Part shown: one piece after another, positions 9,501 to 15,922 of the stretch
Position numbering within the stretch: the first letter of the stretch is position 1
Layout: each line of letters opens with the position of its first letter
NCBI RefSeq assembly: GCF_000374925.1
Contig: NZ_KB895555.1
Location: forward strand, 23,778-87,777
Direction: 5' to 3'
Source of the DNA: Arthrobacter sp. 131MFCol6.1
GTDB taxonomy: Bacteria; Actinomycetota; Actinomycetes; Actinomycetales; Micrococcaceae
DNA length: 64,000 nt
Position numbers and translations under genes: made by a program
The notes under the pieces: generated by a model
Databases searched by the model: none
Seen by the model: the letters and a program-made list of their open reading frames with translations, nothing else
Told to the model about the DNA's origin: nothing

Positions 9501-10160
9501 CTGGGCTGGATTTCCGCAGGCCACGCCACGCTGCCGCCCGAGCTTGGCTACTTTTTGGCCGACTCATGGCGGATGAACTCCAAGCTGTGCCTGGCCGTCT
9601 CGGAATTGTCCTACGAAGGCCGGTTGCGTTCCGCCCCGTCCGCGGATCTGCGCCGTCTGGAGGGTGTGCCCGCGGGGATCGAGACGGTGATGGTGCCGCA
9701 CAGCGGGAACACGACGTCGTCGGCCGAGGAGGCTGCCGAGGTCGTCGGGCAGGTGCGTCGCCATTTGGGCCTTTCCTGGCACACCGCAGACGGAGCCCGG
9801 CCATTGGAGGCATCCGACATTCTGGTGGTGGCCGCCTACAACGCCCAGGTCAACGTCATCCGCGATGCCCTGGACGCCGCGAATCTCTCCGGCGTGCGGG
9901 TGGGGACCGTGGATAAGTTCCAGGGTCAGGAAGCCGCGGTCGTGATTGTGTCCATGGCGTGTTCTGCGGTGGCCGAGGCCCCGCGGGGCATGGAGTTCCT
10001 GCTGTCGCGGAACCGGATCAATGTGGCGGTGTCCCGCGGCCAATGGCGTGCCGTGATCGTCCGCGCACCCGAACTGACCAACTACCTGCCCGCCCACCCG
10101 GAGGGCCTGGAGCAGCTCGGCGGCTTCATCGGCCTGTGCCAAAGGTCGGTGGTTTCCTGA
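6513..10160 (+). CDS. TM0106-family RecB-like nuclease fused to an SF1 helicase
   Basis: A 1215-residue fusion. The N-terminal half matches predicted RecB-type nucleases of the TM0106 family: a PD-(D/E)xK-like region with FDTKLARHAK near residue 150, a Cys cluster ACGRCDYCQEQ near 243-249, and an RNase H-like segment starting FFDFEGDP near 350. The C-terminal half is a DNA2/UPF1-type superfamily 1 helicase: Walker A QGPPGTGKTHVG near 845, DEAGQF near 950, GDPQQLPQV near 975, and motifs DKFQGQEA and NRINVAVSRG at the end. It probably processes DNA ends or forks. Start GTG 6513 follows GGGGGCACA. It is flanked downstream by repeat elements and a lower-GC orphan gene. Confidence 0.9.
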   Translation: MFFLEPEVPGSSRDLVYSASDLVAAASCEYQLLRKLDEKLGRCPRATFEDDEMLKHAAVLGDLHERKVLNGFVAEFGPWDPATGHGVYDVATAPTMDRATLAAKHAESIGALRAGADVVFQAAFFDGQFHGRSDFLVRQTDGSYAVFDTKLARHAKVTALLQLAAYGEQLLKAGIPVDPAVTLVLGSTVQLADGGFDYVRSHHKLSEILPVFRERRDRFLALTAAHIAQPGTVGWGAPGLTACGRCDYCQEQVKATDDLLLVARMNSVQRKNLHERGIWTVTDLAQATLAKPTPALVRLQEQARMQSGVGPADGAVRYRKDGEEHTIRYGVLPGNTLAELPPPSPGDIFFDFEGDPLWQDRATGVWGLEYLFGVIEAPTEPGGEGVFKPFWAHNRKAEKQAFLDFLDYVEKRRREHPDMHVYHYAPYEKTALRKLSVMHVAGEDIVDEWLREGLLVDLYQTVRNSIRISENSYSIKKLEPLYMGTNLRTGDVKDAGASVIAYARYCDARDNERPDEAATILAGISDYNQYDCLSTLELRNWLLGLAKERRLEPNAAEAGPAGSGPVRTGAASGAEGVAEDGPDGGGSAGADAVFDPAELALLQFAEPGSGLSEDDRKAVAMLAAAVSYHRRERKSFWWAHFDRCEHGPDTHERDRNVFLVESAEILDDWQQTGTKLPERRVKLSGSVSPGSDLREGSKWFRMYELPLPAGLEGTGKNGTGRSGWFGTEVLELGHEDGKDTVIIRDRLHRKIPPHNDVPIALTEDQPLATKSLEQALAALADTVVAGMGSGSLPRHPALDLVRRQPPRLAAGASLPQPGVGPDRFIEAITAAVLALDHSYLAVQGPPGTGKTHVGSHVIARLVARGWKVGVVGQSHAVVENLLKTAVTKAGVDPALVAKDVKHDDALPWGRRTGKDVAELLGASGGVLVGGTAWTMTGATVPAGSLDLLVIDEAGQFSLANTLAVAQASSRLLLLGDPQQLPQVSQGRHPEPVDESALGWISAGHATLPPELGYFLADSWRMNSKLCLAVSELSYEGRLRSAPSADLRRLEGVPAGIETVMVPHSGNTTSSAEEAAEVVGQVRRHLGLSWHTADGARPLEASDILVVAAYNAQVNVIRDALDAANLSGVRVGTVDKFQGQEAAVVIVSMACSAVAEAPRGMEFLLSRNRINVAVSRGQWRAVIVRAPELTNYLPAHPEGLEQLGGFIGLCQRSVVS

Positions 10161-10180
10161 GCTTCGCCCGCCACGCCAAG

Positions 10181-10220
10181 AGACATGCCCCTTCTTTGAT
10201 TCCTTGCCGCGGACAGGAAC
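10181..10220. repeat. Decayed copy of the RCATGY palindromic element
   Basis: AGACATGCCC at 10181-10190 followed by CTTCTTTGATTCCTTG resembles the start of the intact 79-bp unit at 11057 (GGACATGCCCATTCTTGGAT). A diverged second half, GGACAGGAAC, follows at 10211. It lies 20 bp after the helicase stop codon. I read it as an eroded or partial member of the family. Confidence 0.45.
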
Positions 10221-10408
10221 GGTGATTCGATCGAAGATACCGTCAACTGACCAGTTGCCTGACCTGAGTGCACACCGTCCATGGGCGACCGCGAAGGGAA
10301 TCGGACTAATGACAGGAAGCACCCCTTACGGTGATGATGGTCGTGGCTTGGCCTCACTGGCTGGAGTTCAATGGGGCTGGCACTTCGCTAGCCTGGGGGG
10401 AGATTTGC

Positions 10409-10852
10409 ATGTTTAGGGTCGAAAAAACCGGGGACAATCTGGTGCCTCGAGTCGCAGATGCCGACGCCGGTGTATATCTCGAATGGTTAGTAACAGGAAG
10501 CCGCTACACCACCGAAGTTTTCGAGCTGCTAAGTGCGAGCGGCGGAATTCCTTTTACCACGTCGCGAGAATACGTCGTTGACCCTGAAACTGGATTCAAG
10601 TCCACACTGTTCAAATTTATCGCCTTTGGCAGTGCCCCTCGAGCTCAAAGTAGAGCCAAGCACTTGGTCAATCGCACATTCAGGGACGACAACGAACAGC
10701 AATATTGGATGAAGATTGCAGTGGAGGCGCTGCTGGTCTTTGGAACTGCTTTCAATGGCTTAGAAGCACCCTATAAGCGGTACACGCAGGTCGAATTGAA
10801 TGGTCGAATCTACACGCTTGAGGATTTTGGATATGCGCTAGGCCAGAAATAA
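10409..10852 (+). CDS. Hypothetical protein, lower-GC orphan
   Basis: A 147-residue protein (MFRVEKTGDNLVPRVADADA to YTLEDFGYALGQK) that I do not recognise. ATG 10409 is preferred over upstream starts because GGGGGGAGA lies 8 nt before it. No signal peptide or membrane helix is visible. Sequence such as TTKYEEF-type repeats is absent, and it reads as a soluble mixed alpha/beta protein. Base composition is near 50% G+C with codons ending in A/T, unlike its neighbours, which suggests recent acquisition. It is bracketed by palindromic repeat elements (10181 and 10955-11135) and lies behind a nuclease/helicase, so an accessory or defence role is possible but unproven. Confidence 0.6.
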   Translation: MFRVEKTGDNLVPRVADADAGVYLEWLVTGSRYTTEVFELLSASGGIPFTTSREYVVDPETGFKSTLFKFIAFGSAPRAQSRAKHLVNRTFRDDNEQQYWMKIAVEALLVFGTAFNGLEAPYKRYTQVELNGRIYTLEDFGYALGQK

Positions 10853-10954
10853 AGCGGTATAAGTCAAAAACAGGGTTGAGTCATGATTGCGAACTCTGCG
10901 GACACCTCAAGGAAGAGCTCCAACTTTGGAGGACCCGTTCATTCCCTCTTTGGG

Positions 10955-11033
10955 GATCATGTCCATTCTTGAATGCCATGAGTGGACACAATAGCTTTTT
11001 GCCCACCCTTCGTGGCCCCAGGGGGATATGTCC
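10955..11033. repeat. 79-bp palindromic element, unit A
   Basis: Bounded by the decamers GATCATGTCC (10955) and GGATATGTCC (11024), whose starts are 69 bp apart. The centre holds the diverged inverted pair AGTGGACA/TGCCCACC. The right boundary is followed by CAGTGG, as in the array at 22354-23070. Both spacing and layout match the other three 79-bp units in the window, so this is a degenerate member. Confidence 0.6.
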
Positions 11034-11056
11034 AGTGGTGACGGTCAGCGGCCATG

Positions 11057-11135
11057 GGACATGCCCATTCTTGGATTCCTGTAGTGGGCACCATGATCTC
11101 CTGCCCATCGCCCGCGGTCAGGACTGGACATGTCC
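11057..11135. repeat. 79-bp palindromic element, unit B, overlapping the TIM-like gene end
   Basis: Bounded by GGACATGCCC (11057) and GGACATGTCC (11126), 69 bp between starts. The inner pair AGTGGGCA (11083) and TGCCCATC (11102) is centred at 11096, exactly the midpoint of the unit. The right boundary lies inside the 3' end of the triosephosphate-isomerase-like gene, encoding its last residues and placed just before the stop codon. Confidence 0.75.
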
Positions 11136-11945
11136 CGCGGTGGCGGGGTCCGTCGCGGGGAGGCCTTCGGCCAGCAGGAGCGCTTCATCGAGCACGCGGC
11201 CGAAATTCACCGGATCGTGCGCGAACCGGCCCAGGAACAGGCCGGAGACGCCCTCAAGGGTTGGCAGCAGTCCGGGTTTGGCCGATCCGCCGTAGATGAC
11301 CGGCAGCCCTGGCACGCCGGCGGTGGTGAGCTGGTCCCGGAGCCGCTGGACGACGCCGGACACGTATGCCGCGGCGGCGGGCTGGGCCGCGCCGATGGCC
11401 CAGACCGGTTCATACGCCACAACCAAATGCCCGGCGAGGTCCCAGTCGCCGTCGACGGCCGACTCGATCTGGCGGTACACAAAATCCGCCGCGGCCGCCG
11501 GCTGCCCGCCGTCGCGCTCCCCCACGCACAGCAGCGGGGTGAGCCCGGCCTCGGCCGCGGCCCGGACCTTGCGGGCCACCATGGCATCGTCCTCGTTGAA
11601 GTGCCGCCGGCGTTCGGCATGGCCGATCTCCACGAGCCGGACGCCGAGTTCCGCGAGCATGGACGGGGCCACCTCCCCGGTCCAGGGCCCGTCCGCCCAG
11701 CCGCAGTTCTGCGCGCCGAGCAGCAGCGGCGAACCCGCCAGGAGCCGGGCCGCCGCGGGCAGGACCGGGAAGGACGGAATGACAAACGGGACAACCCGCC
11801 CGGCCGCGAGGGCCGGGCGGGTGTCCACTTCGTGCTGCAGCCGCTCCAGCCAGTCCAGGCTGTCCCGGTAGCCGAGGTACATCTTGGTGCTGACCCCCAC
11901 CAGGATGCGGGTGCTGGAGGTCTGGCTGCCGGGGCTCTGCTGCAT
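11118..11945 (-). CDS. Triosephosphate-isomerase-like sugar phosphate isomerase (LerI/EryH type)
   Basis: A 275-residue TIM-fold protein. Catalytic residues are visible at Lys21 (GVSTKMYLGY), His109 (EIGHAERR) and Glu179 (VAYEPVWAIG). The Asn of the glycolytic NxK motif is replaced (ST before Lys21), as in paralogues that isomerise erythrulose phosphates. With the DhaK-like kinase and RpiB homologue upstream, the likely reaction is L-erythrulose 1-phosphate to D-erythrulose 4-phosphate, by analogy to LerI/EryH. It is the last gene of the minus-strand catabolic operon, 69 bp after the MFS stop. Its final residues (GHVQS) are encoded by a repeat element, so the native C-terminus may have been altered. 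Confidence 0.82.
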   Translation of the reverse strand: MQQSPGSQTSSTRILVGVSTKMYLGYRDSLDWLERLQHEVDTRPALAAGRVVPFVIPSFPVLPAAARLLAGSPLLLGAQNCGWADGPWTGEVAPSMLAELGVRLVEIGHAERRRHFNEDDAMVARKVRAAAEAGLTPLLCVGERDGGQPAAAADFVYRQIESAVDGDWDLAGHLVVAYEPVWAIGAAQPAAAAYVSGVVQRLRDQLTTAGVPGLPVIYGGSAKPGLLPTLEGVSGLFLGRFAHDPVNFGRVLDEALLLAEGLPATDPATAGHVQS

Positions 11946-12014
11946 GTGTTGGTGCTTTCTGCTGGATCCAGTGGATGGGCGCCGGACGTCGCGCTGGAAG
12001 AGAGGCCGGGGCCC

Positions 12015-13364
12015 TTACTGTTCCAGCAGCTCGTCGGCCTTGTTCTTGAAGCGGCGGGTCGCGAACATCATGGCCGCGGCCAGGAAAGGGAGCACGCCGA
12101 GGGCGTAGACGCCCATGGTCCCGGTCTCCGAGGCGGTGATCTGGTTGACCGAGGTGCGCAGGATCGGCGCGACGAAGCCGCCGAGGTTGCCGAGCGAGTT
12201 GATCAGGCCGATCCCCGCGGCCGCGGCGGTCCCGGTGAGGAACGCCGTCGGGTAGGACCACGCGATGGGGCCGATGGAGAGGAACGAGCACACGGCGAGG
12301 GTGATGAAGATGATGCCGAGCGCCGGAATGTGGTTGGCGCCGGCCCAGGCAGAGCCGAAGATGCAGAGTCCGGTGGAGATGAACAGCCCGGTGCCCCAGA
12401 CCCGGCGGCGGATCACGGTGTTCGCGGCCTTGCCGATGAAGTAGCAGGCGAAGATGCCGAAGAACCACGGGATGGCTGCCATCAGGCCGACGGCGATGCC
12501 CACCTTCTGGCCGGTCAGCTGGGCCACCTGCTGCGGCAGGTAGAAGGTGACGCCGTAGACGGCGATCTGCAGGCAGAAGTAGATGATGGTGAAGTACCAG
12601 ACCTTGCCGTTCTTCATGGCGGCCAGGACGCCGTGCGGGCCGGACTCTTCCTTGACGGTGTCTTCCAGGGCCATGACTTCCAGGAGCGCGTTCTTCTCGT
12701 CCTTGTTCAGGAACTTGGCGTCCTGCGGGCTGTTGATCAGGAAGAAGTAGGCGGCGATGCCGGCGATGACCGCCAGCATGCCTTCGACGAAGAACATGAC
12801 CTGCCAGCCCTGGACGCCGGGGACCTGGTCCCCGATGTTGATCAGCCAGCCGGACAGCGGGGCGCCCAGCATCTGGGAGAACGGCTGGGCCAGGTAGAAG
12901 ATGGCGAACATCTTGACGCGGACCTTGTTGGGGAACCACGCGGCCAGGAACATGATGACGCCGGGGAACAGCCCGGCCTCGGTGACACCCAGCAGGAACC
13001 GCAGGATGATGAAGGACGTCTCGCCCTGGACGAATGCGAAGCAGGCCGAGACGATGCCCCACGTGATGGCGATGCGGGCCAGCCACACCTTGGCCCCGAA
13101 CTTGGTCAGGAGCAGGTTGCTCGGGATTTCGAACAGGGCGTAGCCGATGAAGAAGATCCCGGCGCCCAGCGCGTAGGCGCCGGCGGTGATGCCTTTGTCC
13201 ACGCCCAGGGCAGCCTCGGCGAAGCCCACGTTGGTGCGGTCCAGGAAGGCGACCACATAGAGGATCACCAGCATGGGCATGAGCCGGCGGGAGGCCTTGG
13301 AGATGGCCGATTTAAGGACCGGCGTCTCCAGGAGGTCCCGGGTGGACGTTGTTGTTACGGACAT
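12015..13364 (-). CDS. MFS carrier, ACS (anion:cation symporter) family
   Basis: A 449-residue, 12-helix carrier with the ACS-family motif AFLDRTNVGFAEAAL near residue 45 and an N-terminal MSVTTTSTRDLLETPV. GAGGAG sits 6 nt before ATG 13364. ACS members import hexuronates, galactonate, tartrate and related sugar acids by proton symport. It lies between a 41-residue one-helix peptide gene and the TIM-like isomerase in a minus-strand operon, so it probably imports the acid sugar or polyol consumed by this locus. It is a paralogue of the carrier at 56762-58135. Confidence 0.86.
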   Translation of the reverse strand: MSVTTTSTRDLLETPVLKSAISKASRRLMPMLVILYVVAFLDRTNVGFAEAALGVDKGITAGAYALGAGIFFIGYALFEIPSNLLLTKFGAKVWLARIAITWGIVSACFAFVQGETSFIILRFLLGVTEAGLFPGVIMFLAAWFPNKVRVKMFAIFYLAQPFSQMLGAPLSGWLINIGDQVPGVQGWQVMFFVEGMLAVIAGIAAYFFLINSPQDAKFLNKDEKNALLEVMALEDTVKEESGPHGVLAAMKNGKVWYFTIIYFCLQIAVYGVTFYLPQQVAQLTGQKVGIAVGLMAAIPWFFGIFACYFIGKAANTVIRRRVWGTGLFISTGLCIFGSAWAGANHIPALGIIFITLAVCSFLSIGPIAWSYPTAFLTGTAAAAGIGLINSLGNLGGFVAPILRTSVNQITASETGTMGVYALGVLPFLAAAMMFATRRFKNKADELLEQ

Positions 13365-13513
13365 AAAAACTCCTCGTCGAGCAATCAGCGGTGTAACTCA
13401 GTGGGGTGAATCAGTGGCGTGGAGAGCGGCCGGATCAGGCCAAAGCCAGCCAGAGCCAGCCACGCCGGATCCGGCCGGCCAAAGCAGGGCAGGCCGGATC
13501 CGGTCGGAGAAAG

Positions 13514-13639
13514 CTAGCGCGAAAAAACCATCATCAGGACGCCGGCCACGCAGGCCAGGATCCCGACGGCCAGGTAGATCTTCCGTCCCTTGCTCCAGGC
13601 TGCGAATCCGGAGGCGGGGGTTTGGCTGTGTTGTGCCAC
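13514..13639 (-). CDS. 41-residue single-helix membrane peptide between SDR and MFS genes
   Basis: GTG 13639 opens a 41-codon frame, 12 bp after the SDR stop and preceded by AGGAAG at about 8 nt. The peptide is MAQHSQTPASGFAAWSKGRK, then one hydrophobic helix and MVFSR at the C-terminus. Too short for usual gene calling, it keeps operon spacing and a typical hydrophilic-helix-basic layout. Like the 42-residue partner at 1452 it lies directly beside an MFS gene, but the two sequences are not obviously similar. Function unknown. A carrier accessory subunit is a reasonable guess. Confidence 0.62.
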   Translation of the reverse strand: MAQHSQTPASGFAAWSKGRKIYLAVGILACVAGVLMMVFSR

Positions 13640-13651
13640 GAGGCTTCTTCC

Positions 13652-14419
13652 TTAGTGCATGTAGAGTCCGCCATCGACATTCAGCGTCTGGCCGGAGATG
13701 TAGCCGGCGTCCTCGCTGATGAGGAAGGCGATGGCTGCTGCGATGTCCCGGGTGGAGCCAACGCGGTTGACCACGAGGTCTTTGGTGAGTTCGTCCTTGC
13801 GTTCCTCGCTGAGGGTGCCGCCCATGATGTCGGTGTCGATGGGGCCGGGTGAGATGGCGTTGACCGTGATGTCGTATTCGCCCAGTTCACGGGCCGTGGC
13901 CCGGGTCAGGCCGATCACGCCGGCCTTCGCCACGGAGTAGGGCGTCTTGGAGAACGTGCCGCCGCCACGCTGCGCGGAGACCGAGGAGATGTTCACGATG
14001 CGCCCGATCCTGTTCTTCACCATGGATTCTGCGACGCGGCGGGTGGTGTAGTGGACGCCGTTGAGGTTGATGTTCAGCACCCGGTCCCATTCCGCGGCGT
14101 CGAGTTCCAGGTACGGCACCGGAGAGCTGACGCCGGCCACGTTGGCGAGCGCGACGATCTGCGGCAGTTCCGCCTCGATGGCGTCGATTGCCGCGCGGAC
14201 CGAACCTTCGTCGGAAACATTGGCGCCGGCGCCGAAGGCCTTGACGCCGTGCTCGGCTGCCAGTTCCTTGGCCGCCGCCTTGCAGAGTGCGTCATCGAGG
14301 TCGATGATGCCGATGTTCCAGCCTTGGGCCGCGAGGTAGCTGGCGGTGGCGCGGCCGATGCCGCGCTCGGACACGGCGCCGGTGATGATGGCGGTGCGTT
14401 CTGTGGGGAAAGTGCTCAT
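13652..14419 (-). CDS. SDR family NAD(P)-dependent oxidoreductase
   Basis: A 255-residue short-chain dehydrogenase. The nucleotide motif is TGAVSERGIG (residues 14-23) and the catalytic set is Ser145/146, Tyr161 and Lys165 (YSVAK). AAGGAG precedes ATG 14419. It is clearly paralogous to the SDR at 55959-56735, sharing PFPTERT-like start, GPIDTDIMGGTLSEERK and GGG(T)-SK near the active site. Within this operon it may oxidise a polyol or sugar acid (a threitol or erythritol dehydrogenase is one option). Each SDR sits beside an ACS-family MFS gene. Confidence 0.87.
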   Translation of the reverse strand: MSTFPTERTAIITGAVSERGIGRATASYLAAQGWNIGIIDLDDALCKAAAKELAAEHGVKAFGAGANVSDEGSVRAAIDAIEAELPQIVALANVAGVSSPVPYLELDAAEWDRVLNINLNGVHYTTRRVAESMVKNRIGRIVNISSVSAQRGGGTFSKTPYSVAKAGVIGLTRATARELGEYDITVNAISPGPIDTDIMGGTLSEERKDELTKDLVVNRVGSTRDIAAAIAFLISEDAGYISGQTLNVDGGLYMH

Positions 14420-14450
14420 GGGTACTCCTTGATGACGACGGGACCGGGAA

Positions 14451-15437
14451 TTAGCTGATGGGGGCGGGGCCGAGCTCGTCGATGAGCTTCTGCATGGCCA
14501 CGTACGCCTTGTTCCGGTAGGCGATCAGTTCCGGCGTGCGCTCCGCCGGGACGTTCAGGAAGCCCGCACCGGTCTTGGTGCCCAGCTTTCCGGCCTCCAC
14601 CAGGTCGGTGAGGATTTTCGGGGTGGCGAACCGTTCCGGGAAATCGGTCTGGAGCGACTTGTAGCAGAAGTTGTAGACGTCCAGTCCGGCCATGTCCGCG
14701 ATCGCGAACGGCCCAAAGAACGGCAGCCGGAAGCCGAAGGTGGTGCGGACCAGGGTGTCGACGTCCTCCGCCGTCGCGATCTCCTGTTCCACCAGCTGGG
14801 CGGCCTCGTGGAACAGGGCGTACTGGAGCCGGTTGAGCACGAATCCGGTGACGTCCTTGACGACGGCGGTCTGCTTGTTGGCCGCGTGCACGAGGTCGCG
14901 GACGGCGCCGACTGTGGCGGCCGAGGTGCCGGCGTGGGGGATGATTTCCACACCGGGGATGAACGGGGACGGGTTGGAGAAGTGCACGCCCAGGAAGCGT
15001 TCCGGGTTGGTGACCGGCTCGGACAGGTCGGCGATGGAGATCGTGGACGTGTTGGACCCGATGATCGCGTCCGGGCGGGCGGCCGCGCTAATGCGGGCGA
15101 GGGTCTGGTGCTTGATCTCGATGACCTCGGGGACGGCTTCTTCGATGAAGTCGGCATCCGCCACGGCCTCCTCGATGTCCTTGGCGGCCCAGAGGTTTTC
15201 CTTCAGGATGGCGGTGGCGCCTTCCGGGAAGAGCCCGGCAGCCACGAATTCGTCAGATTCTGCGAGGAGCCGCTCGTAGTTCTTCTGGGCCACTTCCGCG
15301 GACACATCCGCGAGCGCCACCCGGGCGCCACCGAGCGCCAGGACCTGCGCGATTCCGCCGCCCATGTAGCCGGAGCCGACGACGGCGATCTTGCGGGCGG
15401 CGTTGATGGCGGCTGCGGTTGCTATTGATTCGGTCAT
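14451..15437 (-). CDS. 3-hydroxyacyl-CoA dehydrogenase-like NAD-dependent oxidoreductase
   Basis: A 328-residue protein with the Rossmann motif VVGSGYMGGGIAQVLALGG at the N-terminus and the 3HCDH active-site pattern HFSNPSPFIPGVEIIPH, where His and Glu form the dyad. The C-terminal domain ends TKTGAGFLNV. Start ATG 15437 (MTESIATAAAI) lies 2 nt after the rpiB-like stop, so it is translationally coupled. The longer open frame reaching 15533 is not supported. In sugar-acid loci such enzymes oxidise hydroxy acids (gulonate or carnitine dehydrogenase relatives) rather than acyl-CoA. The substrate here is unknown. Confidence 0.82.
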   Translation of the reverse strand: MTESIATAAAINAARKIAVVGSGYMGGGIAQVLALGGARVALADVSAEVAQKNYERLLAESDEFVAAGLFPEGATAILKENLWAAKDIEEAVADADFIEEAVPEVIEIKHQTLARISAAARPDAIIGSNTSTISIADLSEPVTNPERFLGVHFSNPSPFIPGVEIIPHAGTSAATVGAVRDLVHAANKQTAVVKDVTGFVLNRLQYALFHEAAQLVEQEIATAEDVDTLVRTTFGFRLPFFGPFAIADMAGLDVYNFCYKSLQTDFPERFATPKILTDLVEAGKLGTKTGAGFLNVPAERTPELIAYRNKAYVAMQKLIDELGPAPIS

Positions 15438-15439
15438 GT

Positions 15440-15922
15440 TCAGACTGCCTTCGTGTATTCGGGTTCGTACGAGCAGATGGCGTCCACCTTGGCGGCGGAG
15501 GAGGAGTTTTCGTCGAAGCGGTGGCTCAGCCATTCGCCCACGAGCTTCTTGGCCAGTTCCAGCCCGATGACGCGCTGCCCCAGGGTGAGCACCTGGGCGT
15601 TGTTGCTCAGGACGGACCGTTCCACCGAGTAGCTGTCGTGGGCGGTGACGGCGCGGATGCCGGGGACCTTGTTGGCCGCGATCGCCACGCCCAGGCCGGT
15701 GCCGCAGATCAGCAGCGCCCGGTCGGCGTCGCCGTCGGCGATCTTGCGGGCCGCGTCGACGGCGACGTGCGGATAGGCGGTGGAGTCGTTGGCGCCGACT
15801 CCCACGTCCTGGACGGACGCCACGCGGGGGTCGGCTTCGAGGAGCGCCTTCAGCGCGTTCTTGTATTCGACGCCGGCCTCATCGTTGCCGATGACCACGC
15901 GCCAGCCTGTTGCTGTGCTCAT
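15440..15922 (-). CDS. RpiB/LacA/LacB family sugar-phosphate isomerase (DerI/EryI type)
   Basis: A 160-residue RpiB-like isomerase with VVIGNDEAGVEYKNALKALL at the start, the phosphate and substrate loop CGTGLGVAIAANKVPGIRA, and NNAQVLTLGQRVIG. ATG 15922 overlaps the kinase stop by 4 bases (ATGA). Related enzymes in erythritol and threitol catabolism convert D-erythrulose 4-phosphate to D-erythrose 4-phosphate. Company with a DhaK-like kinase and a TIM-like isomerase makes that role more likely than ribose 5-phosphate isomerisation. Confidence 0.86.
   Translation of the reverse strand: MSTATGWRVVIGNDEAGVEYKNALKALLEADPRVASVQDVGVGANDSTAYPHVAVDAARKIADGDADRALLICGTGLGVAIAANKVPGIRAVTAHDSYSVERSVLSNNAQVLTLGQRVIGLELAKKLVGEWLSHRFDENSSSAAKVDAICSYEPEYTKAV

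Noticed and set aside
6990..9524. Long minus-strand open frame inside the nuclease/helicase gene
   Set aside because: The plus-strand protein has all helicase motifs. The antisense frame has none.
10876..11295. 139-residue Cys/Gly/His-rich protein downstream of the orphan gene
   Set aside because: It is a translation of two palindromic repeat units running into the antisense strand of the TIM-like gene, with no ribosome-binding site.
11118..11945. Glycolytic triosephosphate isomerase
   Set aside because: The usual Asn before the catalytic Lys is missing and the gene lies in a sugar-acid operon instead of a gap-pgk cluster.
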